Both the position numbers and the translations under genes were made by a program. This document shows, in pieces, positions 40,920-49,360 of a stretch of DNA of 64,000 nucleotides; position 1 is the stretch's first letter, and each line of letters starts with the position of its first letter. Below the pieces are notes generated by a model, which was not told where the DNA came from, did no database searches, and worked only from the letters and a program-made list of their open reading frames with translations. This stretch comes from Rhodospirillaceae bacterium (GTDB taxonomy: Bacteria > Pseudomonadota > Alphaproteobacteria > DSM-16000 > Inquilinaceae): assembly GCA_020638595.1 (NCBI GenBank), contig JACKIG010000006.1, positions 1 to 64,000 of the forward strand, read 5' to 3'.

Positions 40920-41938
40920 GGCATGGCATCCAAATGGCAGGCCTTCGCACGCCCCGGCCCGGTGGGCCGCAGCGCCGGGTCCGTCTCGGAACAGGGTGCG
41001 AAGGCATGGGAACAGCGCGGTCGGAACGGGCAGCCCTTGGGCAGGCGCTGCAGGTTCGGCGGCTGGCCGGGGATGGAAACGAGGCGTTCCTTCCGCCCGG
41101 CCGCCAGGCGCGGCATGCTGTGCAGCAGGCCGACGGTGTACGGGTGCTGCGGGTCGTAGAAGATCTCCCGCACGGCGCCTTCTTCCACCACCGAGCCCGC
41201 GTACATCACCATCACCCGATCGGCCAGGCCCGCGATGACGCCAAGGTCGTGGGTGATCAGCACGATGGATGTGTTGAACTCACGCTTCAGCGTCTGCATC
41301 AGGTCCAGGATCTGGGCCTGAACCGTGACGTCCAGCGCCGTCGTCGGCTCATCGGCGATCAGCAGGTCGGGCTGGCACAACAGCGCCATGGCGATCATCA
41401 CCCGCTGGCGCATGCCGCCGGAGAACTCGTGCGGGTACATGCCGATGCGCCGCGCGGCCTCCGGGATGCGCACCAGGTCCAGCATCTCGATCGACCGCTT
41501 CAGCGCCTGGCGCTCGCCCATGCCCTTGTGCAGCACCAGCACCTCGGTCAGCTGGCGCGCCACCGTCAGGAAGGGGTTCAGCGACGTCATCGGGTCCTGG
41601 AAGATCATCGACATGCGCGATCCGCGCAGGCGGTTCAGCTTGGCCGCCGGCAGGCCCAGGATGTCCTGGCCCTTGAAGCGGACCCGGCCGGTGGCGTTGC
41701 CGTTGGAGGCCAGAAGCCCCATCACGGACAGGAACACCTGGCTCTTGCCCGACCCGCTCTCGCCGACGACGCCCACGGTCTCGCCCCGGGCGACGGTGAA
41801 GCTGACATCGTTGACGGCGCGGACCTCGCCATCGGGCGTGTCGAAGCGCGTGTTGAGGCCGGCCACCTCCAGCACCTGCTCCGCCATGGCGGCTGCCGGC
41901 ACGGGGTCCACTGCGGGCGAGGCGGCGGTGCTGTTCAT
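40916..41938 (-). CDS. oppD: Oligopeptide ABC transporter ATP-binding protein OppD
   Basis: 340 residues. Walker A GESGSGKSQ, signature FSGGMRQRVMIAMAL, Walker B LLIADEPTTALDVTVQ, H-loop LITHDLGV, and the C-terminal peptide-transporter extension with GCPFRPRC and RAKACHLD. It overlaps both neighbours by 4 bases, so oppC-oppD-oppF are translationally coupled. Confidence 0.95.
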   Translation of the reverse strand: MNSTAASPAVDPVPAAAMAEQVLEVAGLNTRFDTPDGEVRAVNDVSFTVARGETVGVVGESGSGKSQVFLSVMGLLASNGNATGRVRFKGQDILGLPAAKLNRLRGSRMSMIFQDPMTSLNPFLTVARQLTEVLVLHKGMGERQALKRSIEMLDLVRIPEAARRIGMYPHEFSGGMRQRVMIAMALLCQPDLLIADEPTTALDVTVQAQILDLMQTLKREFNTSIVLITHDLGVIAGLADRVMVMYAGSVVEEGAVREIFYDPQHPYTVGLLHSMPRLAAGRKERLVSIPGQPPNLQRLPKGCPFRPRCSHAFAPCSETDPALRPTGPGRAKACHLDAMP

Positions 41939-43071
41939 CGGTCTTTCGGATCAAGGGCGTCGCGCAGGCCGTCGCCGATGAAGTTCAGGCAGAACAGGGT
42001 GACGGCCAGGAAGACCGCCGGGAACAGCAGCATCCAGGGGGCGGCCACCATGTTGTTGGCGCCGTCGGCAATCAGCACGCCCCAGCTCGTCATCGGCTCC
42101 TGCACGCCGAGGCCGAGGAAGCTCAAGAAGCTCTCCAGCAGGATCACCTTGGGCACCATCAGCGTCATGTAGACGACCACCGGGCCCAGCGCGTTGGGCA
42201 CGATATGGCGACGGATGATCTTGGGCGTACCGACACCGGCCGCCAGGGCCGCTTCGATGAACTCCTTGCGCTTGATGCTCAAGGTCTGGCCGCGGACGAT
42301 ACGCGCCATGTCCAGCCATTCGATGGCGCCGACGGCAATGAACATCAGGAAGATGTTCCGGCCGAAGAACACCATCAGCAGAATGACGAAGAACATGAAC
42401 GGGATCGAATAGAGGATGTCGACGAACCGCATCATCAGGTTGTCGGCGCGCCCGCCCAGATAGCCCGCCGTCGCCCCATAGGTGACGCCGATGACCAGGC
42501 TGACGAAGGTGGCCAGAAGGCCGATCATCAGCGAGATGCGCCCTCCATAGAGGACGCGGGTCATCAGGTCGCGGCCGTTGCTGTCGGTGCCGAACAGGAA
42601 GGTGTAGCGTTCCAGCGTCGCCTCGATCACCATGCGGCGGCCATCTTCCGAGGTCTCGACCACCTCGGCCCCGCGGAAATCGCCGGACCGGTCGATCGAC
42701 CGGACGATGCGCGGATCCAGCGCCTCCTCGCCCGTCAGCACCAGGCGCATGGTGTCGCCGTCGACCGTCAGCTCCTCCACAGTGCCGCCCGACCGCCGCA
42801 GCGCCCGGTCCACCATCGCCGTCACCGCATCGCCGTGCGGATAGGGCTGAAAGCTCGGCGCAACCCGGATGTACGACCGGTAAACCTGGTCGTAGTGGTG
42901 TGGCGACAGCCACGGACCCAGCAGCGCCATCAGGGCGACGACGGCCAGAATCACCATGCTGACGACGGCCGCGCGGTTGGCCAGCAGCCGCCGGCGGGCA
43001 TCCGCCCACAGGCTGCGGCCCTGGATCGCCGCGCCCTCTTCGGGCGCCTGGTCGAAGGGGATGGTGGTCAT
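41935..43071 (-). CDS. oppC: Oligopeptide ABC transporter permease OppC with large periplasmic insert
   Basis: 378 residues against about 300 in typical OppC. After TM1 (AVVSMVILAVVALMALLGPW) there is an insert of roughly 110 residues predicted to be periplasmic (from HHYDQVYRSYIRVAP to ATLERYTFLFGTDSNGRD) before the transport core, where GTDSNGRD is the normal start of the core. The EAA loop is EAALAAGVGTPKIIRRHIVP. The start 43071 has GAGGGC upstream and lies 13 bases after oppB. The insert may contact the binding protein or substrate. Confidence 0.93.
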   Translation of the reverse strand: MTTIPFDQAPEEGAAIQGRSLWADARRRLLANRAAVVSMVILAVVALMALLGPWLSPHHYDQVYRSYIRVAPSFQPYPHGDAVTAMVDRALRRSGGTVEELTVDGDTMRLVLTGEEALDPRIVRSIDRSGDFRGAEVVETSEDGRRMVIEATLERYTFLFGTDSNGRDLMTRVLYGGRISLMIGLLATFVSLVIGVTYGATAGYLGGRADNLMMRFVDILYSIPFMFFVILLMVFFGRNIFLMFIAVGAIEWLDMARIVRGQTLSIKRKEFIEAALAAGVGTPKIIRRHIVPNALGPVVVYMTLMVPKVILLESFLSFLGLGVQEPMTSWGVLIADGANNMVAAPWMLLFPAVFLAVTLFCLNFIGDGLRDALDPKDR

Positions 43072-43084
43072 CGCCGGGCCGCCC

Positions 43085-44008
43085 TCAATCGTACCGGACC
43101 TTGGGGTCGAGGAACCCATAGATCAGGTCGACCAGCAGGTTGAAGATGACGATGAAGGTGGCGATCAGCACCACGGTACCCATCACCAGCGTATAATCCC
43201 GGTTCAGCGCCCCCTGGACGAAATAGCGCCCGACGCCCGGCACGCCGAAGATCGTCTCGATGACGACGGACCCGGTCAAGAGGGCCGCCGTCGCCGGCCC
43301 CAGATACGACACCACGGGCGGCAGGGCCGCGCGCAGGCCGTGGCGGAAGATGACGACACGCTCCGGCAGGCCCTTGGCCCGGGCAGTGCGGATGTGGTTG
43401 GAGCGCAGGACTTCGATCATGCTGCCGCGCGTCAGCCGCGCGATGATCGCCAGCTGCGGCAGGGCCAGGGTGACGATTGGCAGGATCTTGTTCTCGATCG
43501 CCCCCTCCCCCCAGCCGCCGGCCGGCAACCAGCCCAGATAGACGCCCAGCAGCAGCGACAGCAGCGGCGCGGTGACGAAGTTCGGGATGGTGATCCCCAC
43601 CATCGCCCCGCCCATGATCGTGTAGTCGGTGCGGGTGTTCTGCCGGAGGGCGGCGATGGAACCGAGGAAGGAACCGAGGACGAGTGCCACCAGCAGCGCC
43701 GTGCCGCCGAACTGGATCGACACCGGCAGGCCGTTGGCGATCAGCTCTGCCACCGTGAAGTCGCGATAGACGAAGGACGGGCCGAGATTGCCGGCCAGCA
43801 GGCTCTTCAGATAGAGCCCGTACTGCACGATCAGCGGCTCGTCCAAATGATAGATGGCGCGCAGGTTCTGCAGGATCTGTTCCGGCAGCGGCCGTTCCAG
43901 GTCGAACGGTCCGCCCGGTGCCAGCCGGATCATGAAGAAGGCAAGCGTGACGATGATGAACAGCGTCGGGATGGCACTGAAGAGCCGGCGAACGGTATAG
44001 CTCAACAC
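43085..44008 (-). CDS. oppB: Oligopeptide ABC transporter permease OppB
   Basis: 307 residues if it starts at GTG 44008 (VLSYTVRRLFSAIPTLFIIV), which gives the usual OppB length of about 306; the frame is open upstream to 44092 without extra family similarity. Six membrane segments and the core motif LRSNHIRTARAKGLPERVVI (EAA-like loop) are present. It heads the oppB-C-D-F run; the cognate oppA lies about 4.6 kb upstream beyond ubiTUV on the same strand. Confidence 0.93.
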   Translation of the reverse strand: MLSYTVRRLFSAIPTLFIIVTLAFFMIRLAPGGPFDLERPLPEQILQNLRAIYHLDEPLIVQYGLYLKSLLAGNLGPSFVYRDFTVAELIANGLPVSIQFGGTALLVALVLGSFLGSIAALRQNTRTDYTIMGGAMVGITIPNFVTAPLLSLLLGVYLGWLPAGGWGEGAIENKILPIVTLALPQLAIIARLTRGSMIEVLRSNHIRTARAKGLPERVVIFRHGLRAALPPVVSYLGPATAALLTGSVVIETIFGVPGVGRYFVQGALNRDYTLVMGTVVLIATFIVIFNLLVDLIYGFLDPKVRYD

Positions 44009-44200
44009 GGGCGCACGCGACCTTGGCAACGAAACGCTTTCCGGGCCAGCAGCATAGGCTTCCCCGACGATCCCAGGACCGATGATGAGCACAACCGGGC
44101 GAGCCGGCGCAACGCAATTCTCGGTCGGGAATCCCCAAGCCGGTGCGTCGCGTTGCGGCAGGGCGCACGATGCATGCCCGGGCCGGGGCCGGGACCGGCG

Positions 44201-45145
44201 CTACAGTGCCGGCTCCGGCTCCCGCGACCAGGAATAGCCTTCCGCACCGTGATAGAAGCCGTCGGCGAAGGGAAGGTCGGGGCCGGTGCGCGCCAGGCGC
44301 CGCGTGGCCTCCTGCGGCGTCATCGCACCGTCCAGGACGGCGCGGAACAGGCGGGCGACCTCGACCATGTCGCCGCTGTGCGGCGACAGGCGGAACGCCG
44401 CAATCCCCATCCCGCGCAGGCCGTCCAATTCGTGCAGCAGGTTCAGGCAGGGATGCGACAGCGTCTGGATGCCGTTGACCGCAAGGAAGCTGCGGCCGTC
44501 CAGGGTCTTCAGATCTATCCCGTCGGGGTCTTCCTCGCAGACGAACCGGCAGGTGTCCTTGATTCGCCCATGGGCACGCGCGTGATAGCAGCGGGCCGAA
44601 AGCGCCAGCGGTACGCGCCCGTAGACCTGCACCTCCAGCGTCACCCCCAGGTCCCGCGCCGCCTGGCCCAGCACCGCGACGGAGGCCTTGGGCAGCTCCG
44701 GCGGCAAGGTGACATGCGTGGCGTTGTTGCCCGCCAGAAATGCCAGTGTGTCTTCGTTGTAGGTATTGACGAAGGGGCCGATGGCGTGCGGCCGCCCGTC
44801 GAGAAACCACAGGGCCGAGGCATCGTTGGCCTCAACGAAGACCTCCCCGGCGCCGGCGACGCTCTCGGCCACCTGCAGGTCCAGCCGGCTCATCACCTCC
44901 GCCAGGGTGGAATAGACCACCCGCTTTCCGCCCGCTTGCAGGCGGTCGGCAACCTCCGCGACATGGGCCTCGAAATACGGGGCGCGCTTGGAGCAGACGA
45001 CCTCGCCCAGATAGACCGTGTCCACCGCGGCCTCGTCGGCGATGCGGAAATAGAAATCGCGCCTCGTTTCCGCCGGCCAGTGGAACAGCAGCGGTCCCAG
45101 GGTCAGGCCGGCCCGGCCGTCGGCGACGTTGTCGGCTGTTCCCAT
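44201..45145 (-). CDS. ubiV: UbiV, O2-independent ubiquinone biosynthesis protein (U32 family)
   Basis: 314 residues. Partner of UbiU in the iron-sulfur complex that hydroxylates ubiquinone precursors without oxygen. Family stretches are YLGEVVCSKRAPYFEAHVAE, LSARCYHARAHGRIKDTCRF and VCEEDPDG; the Cys residues in these match the expected 4Fe-4S ligands. GGAGGTAGCG directly precedes ATG 45145, and the gene follows ubiU with a two-base gap. Last gene of ubiT-ubiU-ubiV; about 190 bases separate it from oppB. Confidence 0.93.
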   Translation of the reverse strand: MGTADNVADGRAGLTLGPLLFHWPAETRRDFYFRIADEAAVDTVYLGEVVCSKRAPYFEAHVAEVADRLQAGGKRVVYSTLAEVMSRLDLQVAESVAGAGEVFVEANDASALWFLDGRPHAIGPFVNTYNEDTLAFLAGNNATHVTLPPELPKASVAVLGQAARDLGVTLEVQVYGRVPLALSARCYHARAHGRIKDTCRFVCEEDPDGIDLKTLDGRSFLAVNGIQTLSHPCLNLLHELDGLRGMGIAAFRLSPHSGDMVEVARLFRAVLDGAMTPQEATRRLARTGPDLPFADGFYHGAEGYSWSREPEPAL

Positions 45146-45147
45146 CG

Positions 45148-46158
45148 CTACCTCCATGCCTTGCTGCGAAAGGCGCCCTGCGTCTCGCGATGGCCTTCGG
45201 TCAGGGCCAGCAGGTTGTCCAGGCCCGGCTCGCGACCCGCCATATAGGCGTCGACGGCGCGCCGGAAGGCGGCGACCACGGCCTTCACATAGGCGCGCGA
45301 GCGCTGGCGCCCCTCGATCTTCAGGGCCGTCACCCCGGCGCGCATCAGGTCGGGCAGCAGGCGCGTGAGGTTGAGGCTGACCGGCTCCTCGAAGGCGTAG
45401 TAGCCGCTCTTGGCCTTCGTGCAGTAGCGGCCCTTGCAGACGGTGGGATAACCGGCACTCTCGCCGCGGGCGAAGCGGTCGATGGTGAACTGGCCCAGCT
45501 TCGTCACCAGCGCGCCGTCGGCATCCTCGCTGTAGTGGACATCGCCAGCCGGCGAGCAGACGCCGTCCATGTTGGTCGACTGCCCGGTGACATAGCTGGA
45601 CAGGCTGCACCGCCCCTCGGCCATCATGCCGATATTGCCGAAGATGAAGGCTTCGATCTCGCACGGGATGCGGCTGTGCAGGTCGCTGATTTCCTTCACC
45701 GTCAGGATCCGCGGCAGCACCACCCGCTTGATGTCGAATGCCCGGCAGTAGAAGCGGATCGCCTCGGGCGACGAGGCACCGGCCTGCACCGAAAGGTGCA
45801 GCCGCTGGCCCGGATGCGTGCGGGCCGCATACTGGGCAACGCCGATATCGGCGACGATGATCGCATCCGCCCCGGCGGCCACGCCGATATCGACGGCCTC
45901 CTTCCACTCTGCCGTGCGCCCGGCCGGCGGGAAGGAGTTCACGGCCAAGAGGACCTTCGCACCCCGCCCATGGGCATAGGCGACGGCCTGGCGCAGCTCC
46001 TGCGCCGTGAAGTTCAGGCCGGGGAAGTTGCGGGCATTGGTCGGTCCCTGCAGGCCGCAGTAGACCGCATCGGCCCCCGCATCCACGGCCGTCCGCAGGG
46101 CAGAAGGTGTGCCGGCCGGGCACACCAGCTCCGGCCGGTGCATGTCGGGCGTCGTCAT
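45148..46158 (-). CDS. ubiU: UbiU, O2-independent ubiquinone biosynthesis protein (U32 family)
   Basis: 336 residues. U32 protein binding a 4Fe-4S cluster; Cys ligands are seen in AEGRCSLSSYVTG, GVCSPAGDV, YPTVCKGRYCTK. LVCPAGTPSALRTAVDAGAD at the N-terminus and GVTALKIEGRQRSRAYVKAV near the C-terminus are family signatures. With UbiV it replaces the O2-dependent hydroxylases UbiI/H/F under anoxia. It overlaps ubiT by 4 bases (ATGA). Confidence 0.95.
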   Translation of the reverse strand: MTTPDMHRPELVCPAGTPSALRTAVDAGADAVYCGLQGPTNARNFPGLNFTAQELRQAVAYAHGRGAKVLLAVNSFPPAGRTAEWKEAVDIGVAAGADAIIVADIGVAQYAARTHPGQRLHLSVQAGASSPEAIRFYCRAFDIKRVVLPRILTVKEISDLHSRIPCEIEAFIFGNIGMMAEGRCSLSSYVTGQSTNMDGVCSPAGDVHYSEDADGALVTKLGQFTIDRFARGESAGYPTVCKGRYCTKAKSGYYAFEEPVSLNLTRLLPDLMRAGVTALKIEGRQRSRAYVKAVVAAFRRAVDAYMAGREPGLDNLLALTEGHRETQGAFRSKAWR

Positions 46159-46733
46159 CGATGGCTGCTCCTGAAAGTGCGCAGCCGGCCGAGTGCGGCG
46201 CGCATGGGGCGGGACAGCGGGCCGGCGTGCCCCGCGATGTCGTCGGCCAGCGGCACCTCCATGTCGTCCAGCGCATTGCGCAGGGCGACGACCGCCGCCG
46301 TATCGCCATCCACTCGCAGGTCGCGGCTGAAGAACAGGGCGTCGCTGTCGACCTGCCCGTCGATCAGCTCCAGCAGGGTCAGGAAGGTTCCGCAGATCCT
46401 GGCGTCGTGGGGCACGGCCTCGCTGCGCCGGTGGGGCGTCAGCGACGGCCTGTACCGGTACGGGCGCAGCAGCAGCACAAAGGGCAGGTTGACCGGATCG
46501 ATCAGGATGCGCTTGCCCCCTTCCGGCCCGAGGCGACCGAACAGCTCGGGATGGCGGCCGGCGACACCGGCGACGATCGCCGCGAAGAGCGGCCGCAGCA
46601 GGAACAGCGGTACGGGTTCAAGTGCCCGGCGCGGCAGGTCCTGATAGCGGCGGCCGGGCTGGGACGACCCGGGGACTGTCGCGGCGCCGGGATATGGCCG
46701 GGCGGACCCGGCGTGTCGGAATGCCGGTTGCAT
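46155..46733 (-). CDS. ubiT: UbiT, SCP2-domain accessory protein of anaerobic ubiquinone biosynthesis
   Basis: 192 residues with an SCP2 lipid-binding domain; ILIDPVNLPFVLLLRP, ICGTFLTLLELIDGQVDSDA and LFFSRDLRVDGDTAAVVALR are typical of UbiT. It is thought to bind the prenylated intermediates for UbiUV. ATG 46733 has no clear ribosome site, so a downstream start near residue 30 is possible. First gene of the ubiTUV operon. Confidence 0.9.
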   Translation of the reverse strand: MQPAFRHAGSARPYPGAATVPGSSQPGRRYQDLPRRALEPVPLFLLRPLFAAIVAGVAGRHPELFGRLGPEGGKRILIDPVNLPFVLLLRPYRYRPSLTPHRRSEAVPHDARICGTFLTLLELIDGQVDSDALFFSRDLRVDGDTAAVVALRNALDDMEVPLADDIAGHAGPLSRPMRAALGRLRTFRSSHR

Positions 46734-47058
46734 GGACGTAGACCGATGGCGGCGTCACGGGATGACGGCGGTGCGGCCGGCTTCCGCCGACGGTCGGCCA
46801 CGCGCCCGCAGGCAACCCCGGATCCTGCACTGACGCCGATGCCGGGCCTGCACACCCACCGGCAGGCCGGCGGGTCGATGCAGCCTTACGGCAAGCCCTG
46901 CCGATCCTCAAGCGCTATCGGGTCGGTCAATTGACCATGGGATTTCTACGGATTCCGGCCGATGGCAGGCCGGGGCGCGGACGGACCGCCGTGGCGGCAG
47001 CCCCCCACCCGAACCCTCCCCCTTCGAAGGGGGAGGGTCTCCCGGCTGTCCGGAGGCG
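46734..47058. other. 325-base gap between oppA end and ubiT start
   Basis: No gene is supportable. It contains the promoter region of ubiT, a 12-bp palindrome GGTCAATTGACC at about 46925-46936, and a 26-bp palindrome at 47013-47038 near the oppA stop. I looked for a TTGAT-N4-ATCAA FNR box, expected for anaerobic ubiquinone genes, and did not find a good match. Confidence 0.45.
47013..47038 (-). terminator. 26-bp perfect palindrome after oppA, likely terminator or REP-like repeat
   Basis: ACCCTCCCCCTTC followed by GAAGGGGGAGGGT, fully symmetric, 20 bases past the oppA stop codon. No T-run. The sequence is a common intergenic palindrome type, so terminator function is inferred from position. 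Confidence 0.5.
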
Positions 47059-48654
47059 TTAGTCCGCCAGGCTCAGGAACCGGGTGGCGTGGACGTTCTG
47101 GATGTTGTCTTCCCAGCCCTGCACCTTCGTCGAGACCAGGTTCAGGGAGACGTAGTAGTAGATCGGCAGGTACGGCAGTTCTTCCATGAAGATCTGCTCG
47201 GCCTGGTAGAGCAGTTCCGCCCGGGCATCGAGGTCGATGGTCTGGGCGGCCTCATCCATCAGCCGGTCGTACTCCTCGTTGCAGAAATGGGCGTAGTTGA
47301 AGCCGGTGTTGTCGCATTCGACCAGGAACAGGAAGTTCTGCGGGTCGTTGTAGTCGCCGATCCAGCCGGCCCGGGCGACGTCGAAATCGCCGCCGTCGCG
47401 CAGATGGGCGTAGTGGGTGGCCACATCGGTGTTGAACAGCGTCACCTCGATGCCCAGCGGCGCCCACATGTCGGCGATCGCCACGGCGATGCGGCGATGG
47501 TTTTCCGAGGTGTTGTAGCGCAGCTCCATCGTGATCGGGTTGTCGGGGCCGTATCCCGCCTCGGTCATCAGGCGGATCGCCTCATCCTCGCGGTCCAGCA
47601 TCGGGGTGTCGCGGTAGTCGGCATAGGCCGGCTCGCCGTAATTGCCGATGCCCGGCGGCACGAAACTGTAGGCCGCGATTTCCCCGGCGCCGGTGATCTC
47701 CTCCACGATGTACTCGCGGTCCAGCGCCAGCGACAGGGCGCGGCGGACGCGCACATCGCTCCACGGCTCCTTGTCGGCACGGATGGCGTAATAGTAGTTG
47801 CCGAGATACGGGGCCGCCCGGAACTCGTCGGGCAGGTTCTCGCGCAGCCACGCCACCTGTTCCTGCGGGACGTCGTTGTTGCTGTGCAGCTCGCCGGCCT
47901 GGAAGCGCCGCAGCGCGGCCGAGCGGTCTTCCGTCGGGTAGAAATAGACGCGGTCGATGGCGACCGTGTCGGCGGAATGGAAGTGCGGGTTCTTTTCCAG
48001 CAGGATATGCGCCTGCGGCACCTGCTCCACCAGCATATAGGCGCCGTTGCTGACCATGTTGCCGGGGCGTACGAAGTCGTCGCCGAACTCCTCCACCGAG
48101 GCCGGGTGCACCGGCAGGCCGGTCTGGTGGGTCAGCAGCTCAAGGAAATACGGCGTGGCGGTGCCGAGGGTGATCTGCAGCGTCCGCTCGTCGATGGCCT
48201 CCACGCCCAGGTCCGTCCCCTCCATCTCGCCGTTGAACACCGCCTCGGCATTCAGGATCGGGTAGAGGATGTTGGCGTATTTCGCGCCGGTCGCGGGGTT
48301 GAGGATGCGCCGCAGCGAATAGACGAAGTCCTCCGCCGTCACCGGGTCGCCGTTCGACCAGCGCGCATTCTCGCGCAGGTGGAAGGTGTAGACGGTGCCG
48401 TCGTCGCTGATGTCCCAGGTCTCGGCCACGCCGGGGATGACGTTGGCGGCCGGGTCGTAGATCACCAGCCCTTCGTAGAGGTCGCGCAGGATGTTCGATT
48501 CATAGATGGTCGAGGTGCGGTGCTGGTCCAGCGTCTCCGGCTCTCCGGTGTTGCCGCGGTGATACGTCACCTGCGCCAGGGCATCCGTGAGCGGAATGAG
48601 CGCGGCCGCCGCGGAAAGGGCGGTGGCTGCGATCAAGCTTCTAAATCGCGTCAT
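47059..48654 (-). CDS. oppA: Periplasmic oligopeptide-binding protein OppA
   Basis: 531 residues, SBP family 5. The signal peptide (MTRFRSLIAATALSAAAALI ... ALA) sets the start, with GGAGGCG eight bases upstream. Family motifs: TLDQHRTSTIYESNILRDLY, VAETWDISDDGTVYTFHLRE, ARWSNGDPVTAEDFVYSLRR. It captures peptides in the periplasm for OppBCDF. Separated from oppB by ubiTUV, all on the same strand. Confidence 0.95.
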   Translation of the reverse strand: MTRFRSLIAATALSAAAALIPLTDALAQVTYHRGNTGEPETLDQHRTSTIYESNILRDLYEGLVIYDPAANVIPGVAETWDISDDGTVYTFHLRENARWSNGDPVTAEDFVYSLRRILNPATGAKYANILYPILNAEAVFNGEMEGTDLGVEAIDERTLQITLGTATPYFLELLTHQTGLPVHPASVEEFGDDFVRPGNMVSNGAYMLVEQVPQAHILLEKNPHFHSADTVAIDRVYFYPTEDRSAALRRFQAGELHSNNDVPQEQVAWLRENLPDEFRAAPYLGNYYYAIRADKEPWSDVRVRRALSLALDREYIVEEITGAGEIAAYSFVPPGIGNYGEPAYADYRDTPMLDREDEAIRLMTEAGYGPDNPITMELRYNTSENHRRIAVAIADMWAPLGIEVTLFNTDVATHYAHLRDGGDFDVARAGWIGDYNDPQNFLFLVECDNTGFNYAHFCNEEYDRLMDEAAQTIDLDARAELLYQAEQIFMEELPYLPIYYYVSLNLVSTKVQGWEDNIQNVHATRFLSLAD

Positions 48655-48841
48655 TGTGGCGCCTCCGTCAGTCGTTGAGGACAATCGGCAACGCGGCCGG
48701 ACAGCGGGGCCGGCCGCCAAGCCCCCAACGTATTCCGGCGTCCGGCGGAAGGCCAACCGAAACGATCGGTAGCGATGGCGACCGTTGACGCACGCCACCG
48801 CTGTGCGGAGTTGCGGTGCCGAGGGCTGCGTCGCAACGGTG

Positions 48842-49216
48842 CTATTCGCTGCTGGGCAGGCCCGGCAGATCGTCGAAATTCTCCGGCTTGCAGGCGACGG
48901 GCAACCGGCACAACTCGCCGTTCTGGTGCATCATGAAGGCGTTGTGGGCAATGACCCGGAAGGTCGGGCCGCACGCATGCGCGGCCCCGCCGGCTTCGAA
49001 GCTGGTCGCACCGACGCGGCGATACTGCGCGATGGTCGCGGCCGGCCACGCCCGGCCGCAGGCCGCCCCCGGCCCGCCCGCCATCTCATCGGCCAGCGCA
49101 GACGCACACATCCGCAAGAGGTCGCAGGCCGGTGTCGCCCCGGCCGGACCGGCGGGCAATACCAACCCCAGTCCCGCGCCGGCGAGAGCCAATGCCGACA
49201 CAATCCGCCGTGCCAT
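48842..49216 (-). CDS. Secreted Cys-rich hypothetical protein
   Basis: 124 residues, not recognised. Signal peptide MARRIVSALALAGAGLGLVL; start at 49216 has GGGGGTGG upstream. The mature part has six or more cysteines (ATPACDLLRMCAS, AACGRAW, AHACGPTFRV, GELCRLPVACKP), likely disulfide-bonded in the periplasm. It lies between oppA and dctM, with no clear link to either. Confidence 0.65.
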   Translation of the reverse strand: MARRIVSALALAGAGLGLVLPAGPAGATPACDLLRMCASALADEMAGGPGAACGRAWPAATIAQYRRVGATSFEAGGAAHACGPTFRVIAHNAFMMHQNGELCRLPVACKPENFDDLPGLPSSE

Positions 49217-49360
49217 GATCCACCCCCATGGCCACCGGCCGTGCATCGCGCCGGTGGCCGGCACGTGATGCCCAATCCAACCGCGGCATCCGCGATCGAC
49301 GCGAAAAAGTGTAGCACATGCGCAGCCGCGACGCGACGCGGCGGTCCCGCAGCCCCCCCG

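Noticed and set aside
43068..44810. Minus-strand frame joining oppB and ubiV regions, which could look like a fusion or frameshift
   Set aside because: It is a different frame from both genes; each has its own intact frame, start and stop.
42956..45247. Long plus-strand frame crossing oppC, oppB and ubiV
   Set aside because: It runs antisense through three clear genes and an intergenic gap, with biased His/Gln/Arg composition.
46734..47058. FNR box upstream of ubiT
   Set aside because: GGTCAATTGACC looked promising but no TTGAT-N4-ATCAA with acceptable match was found.
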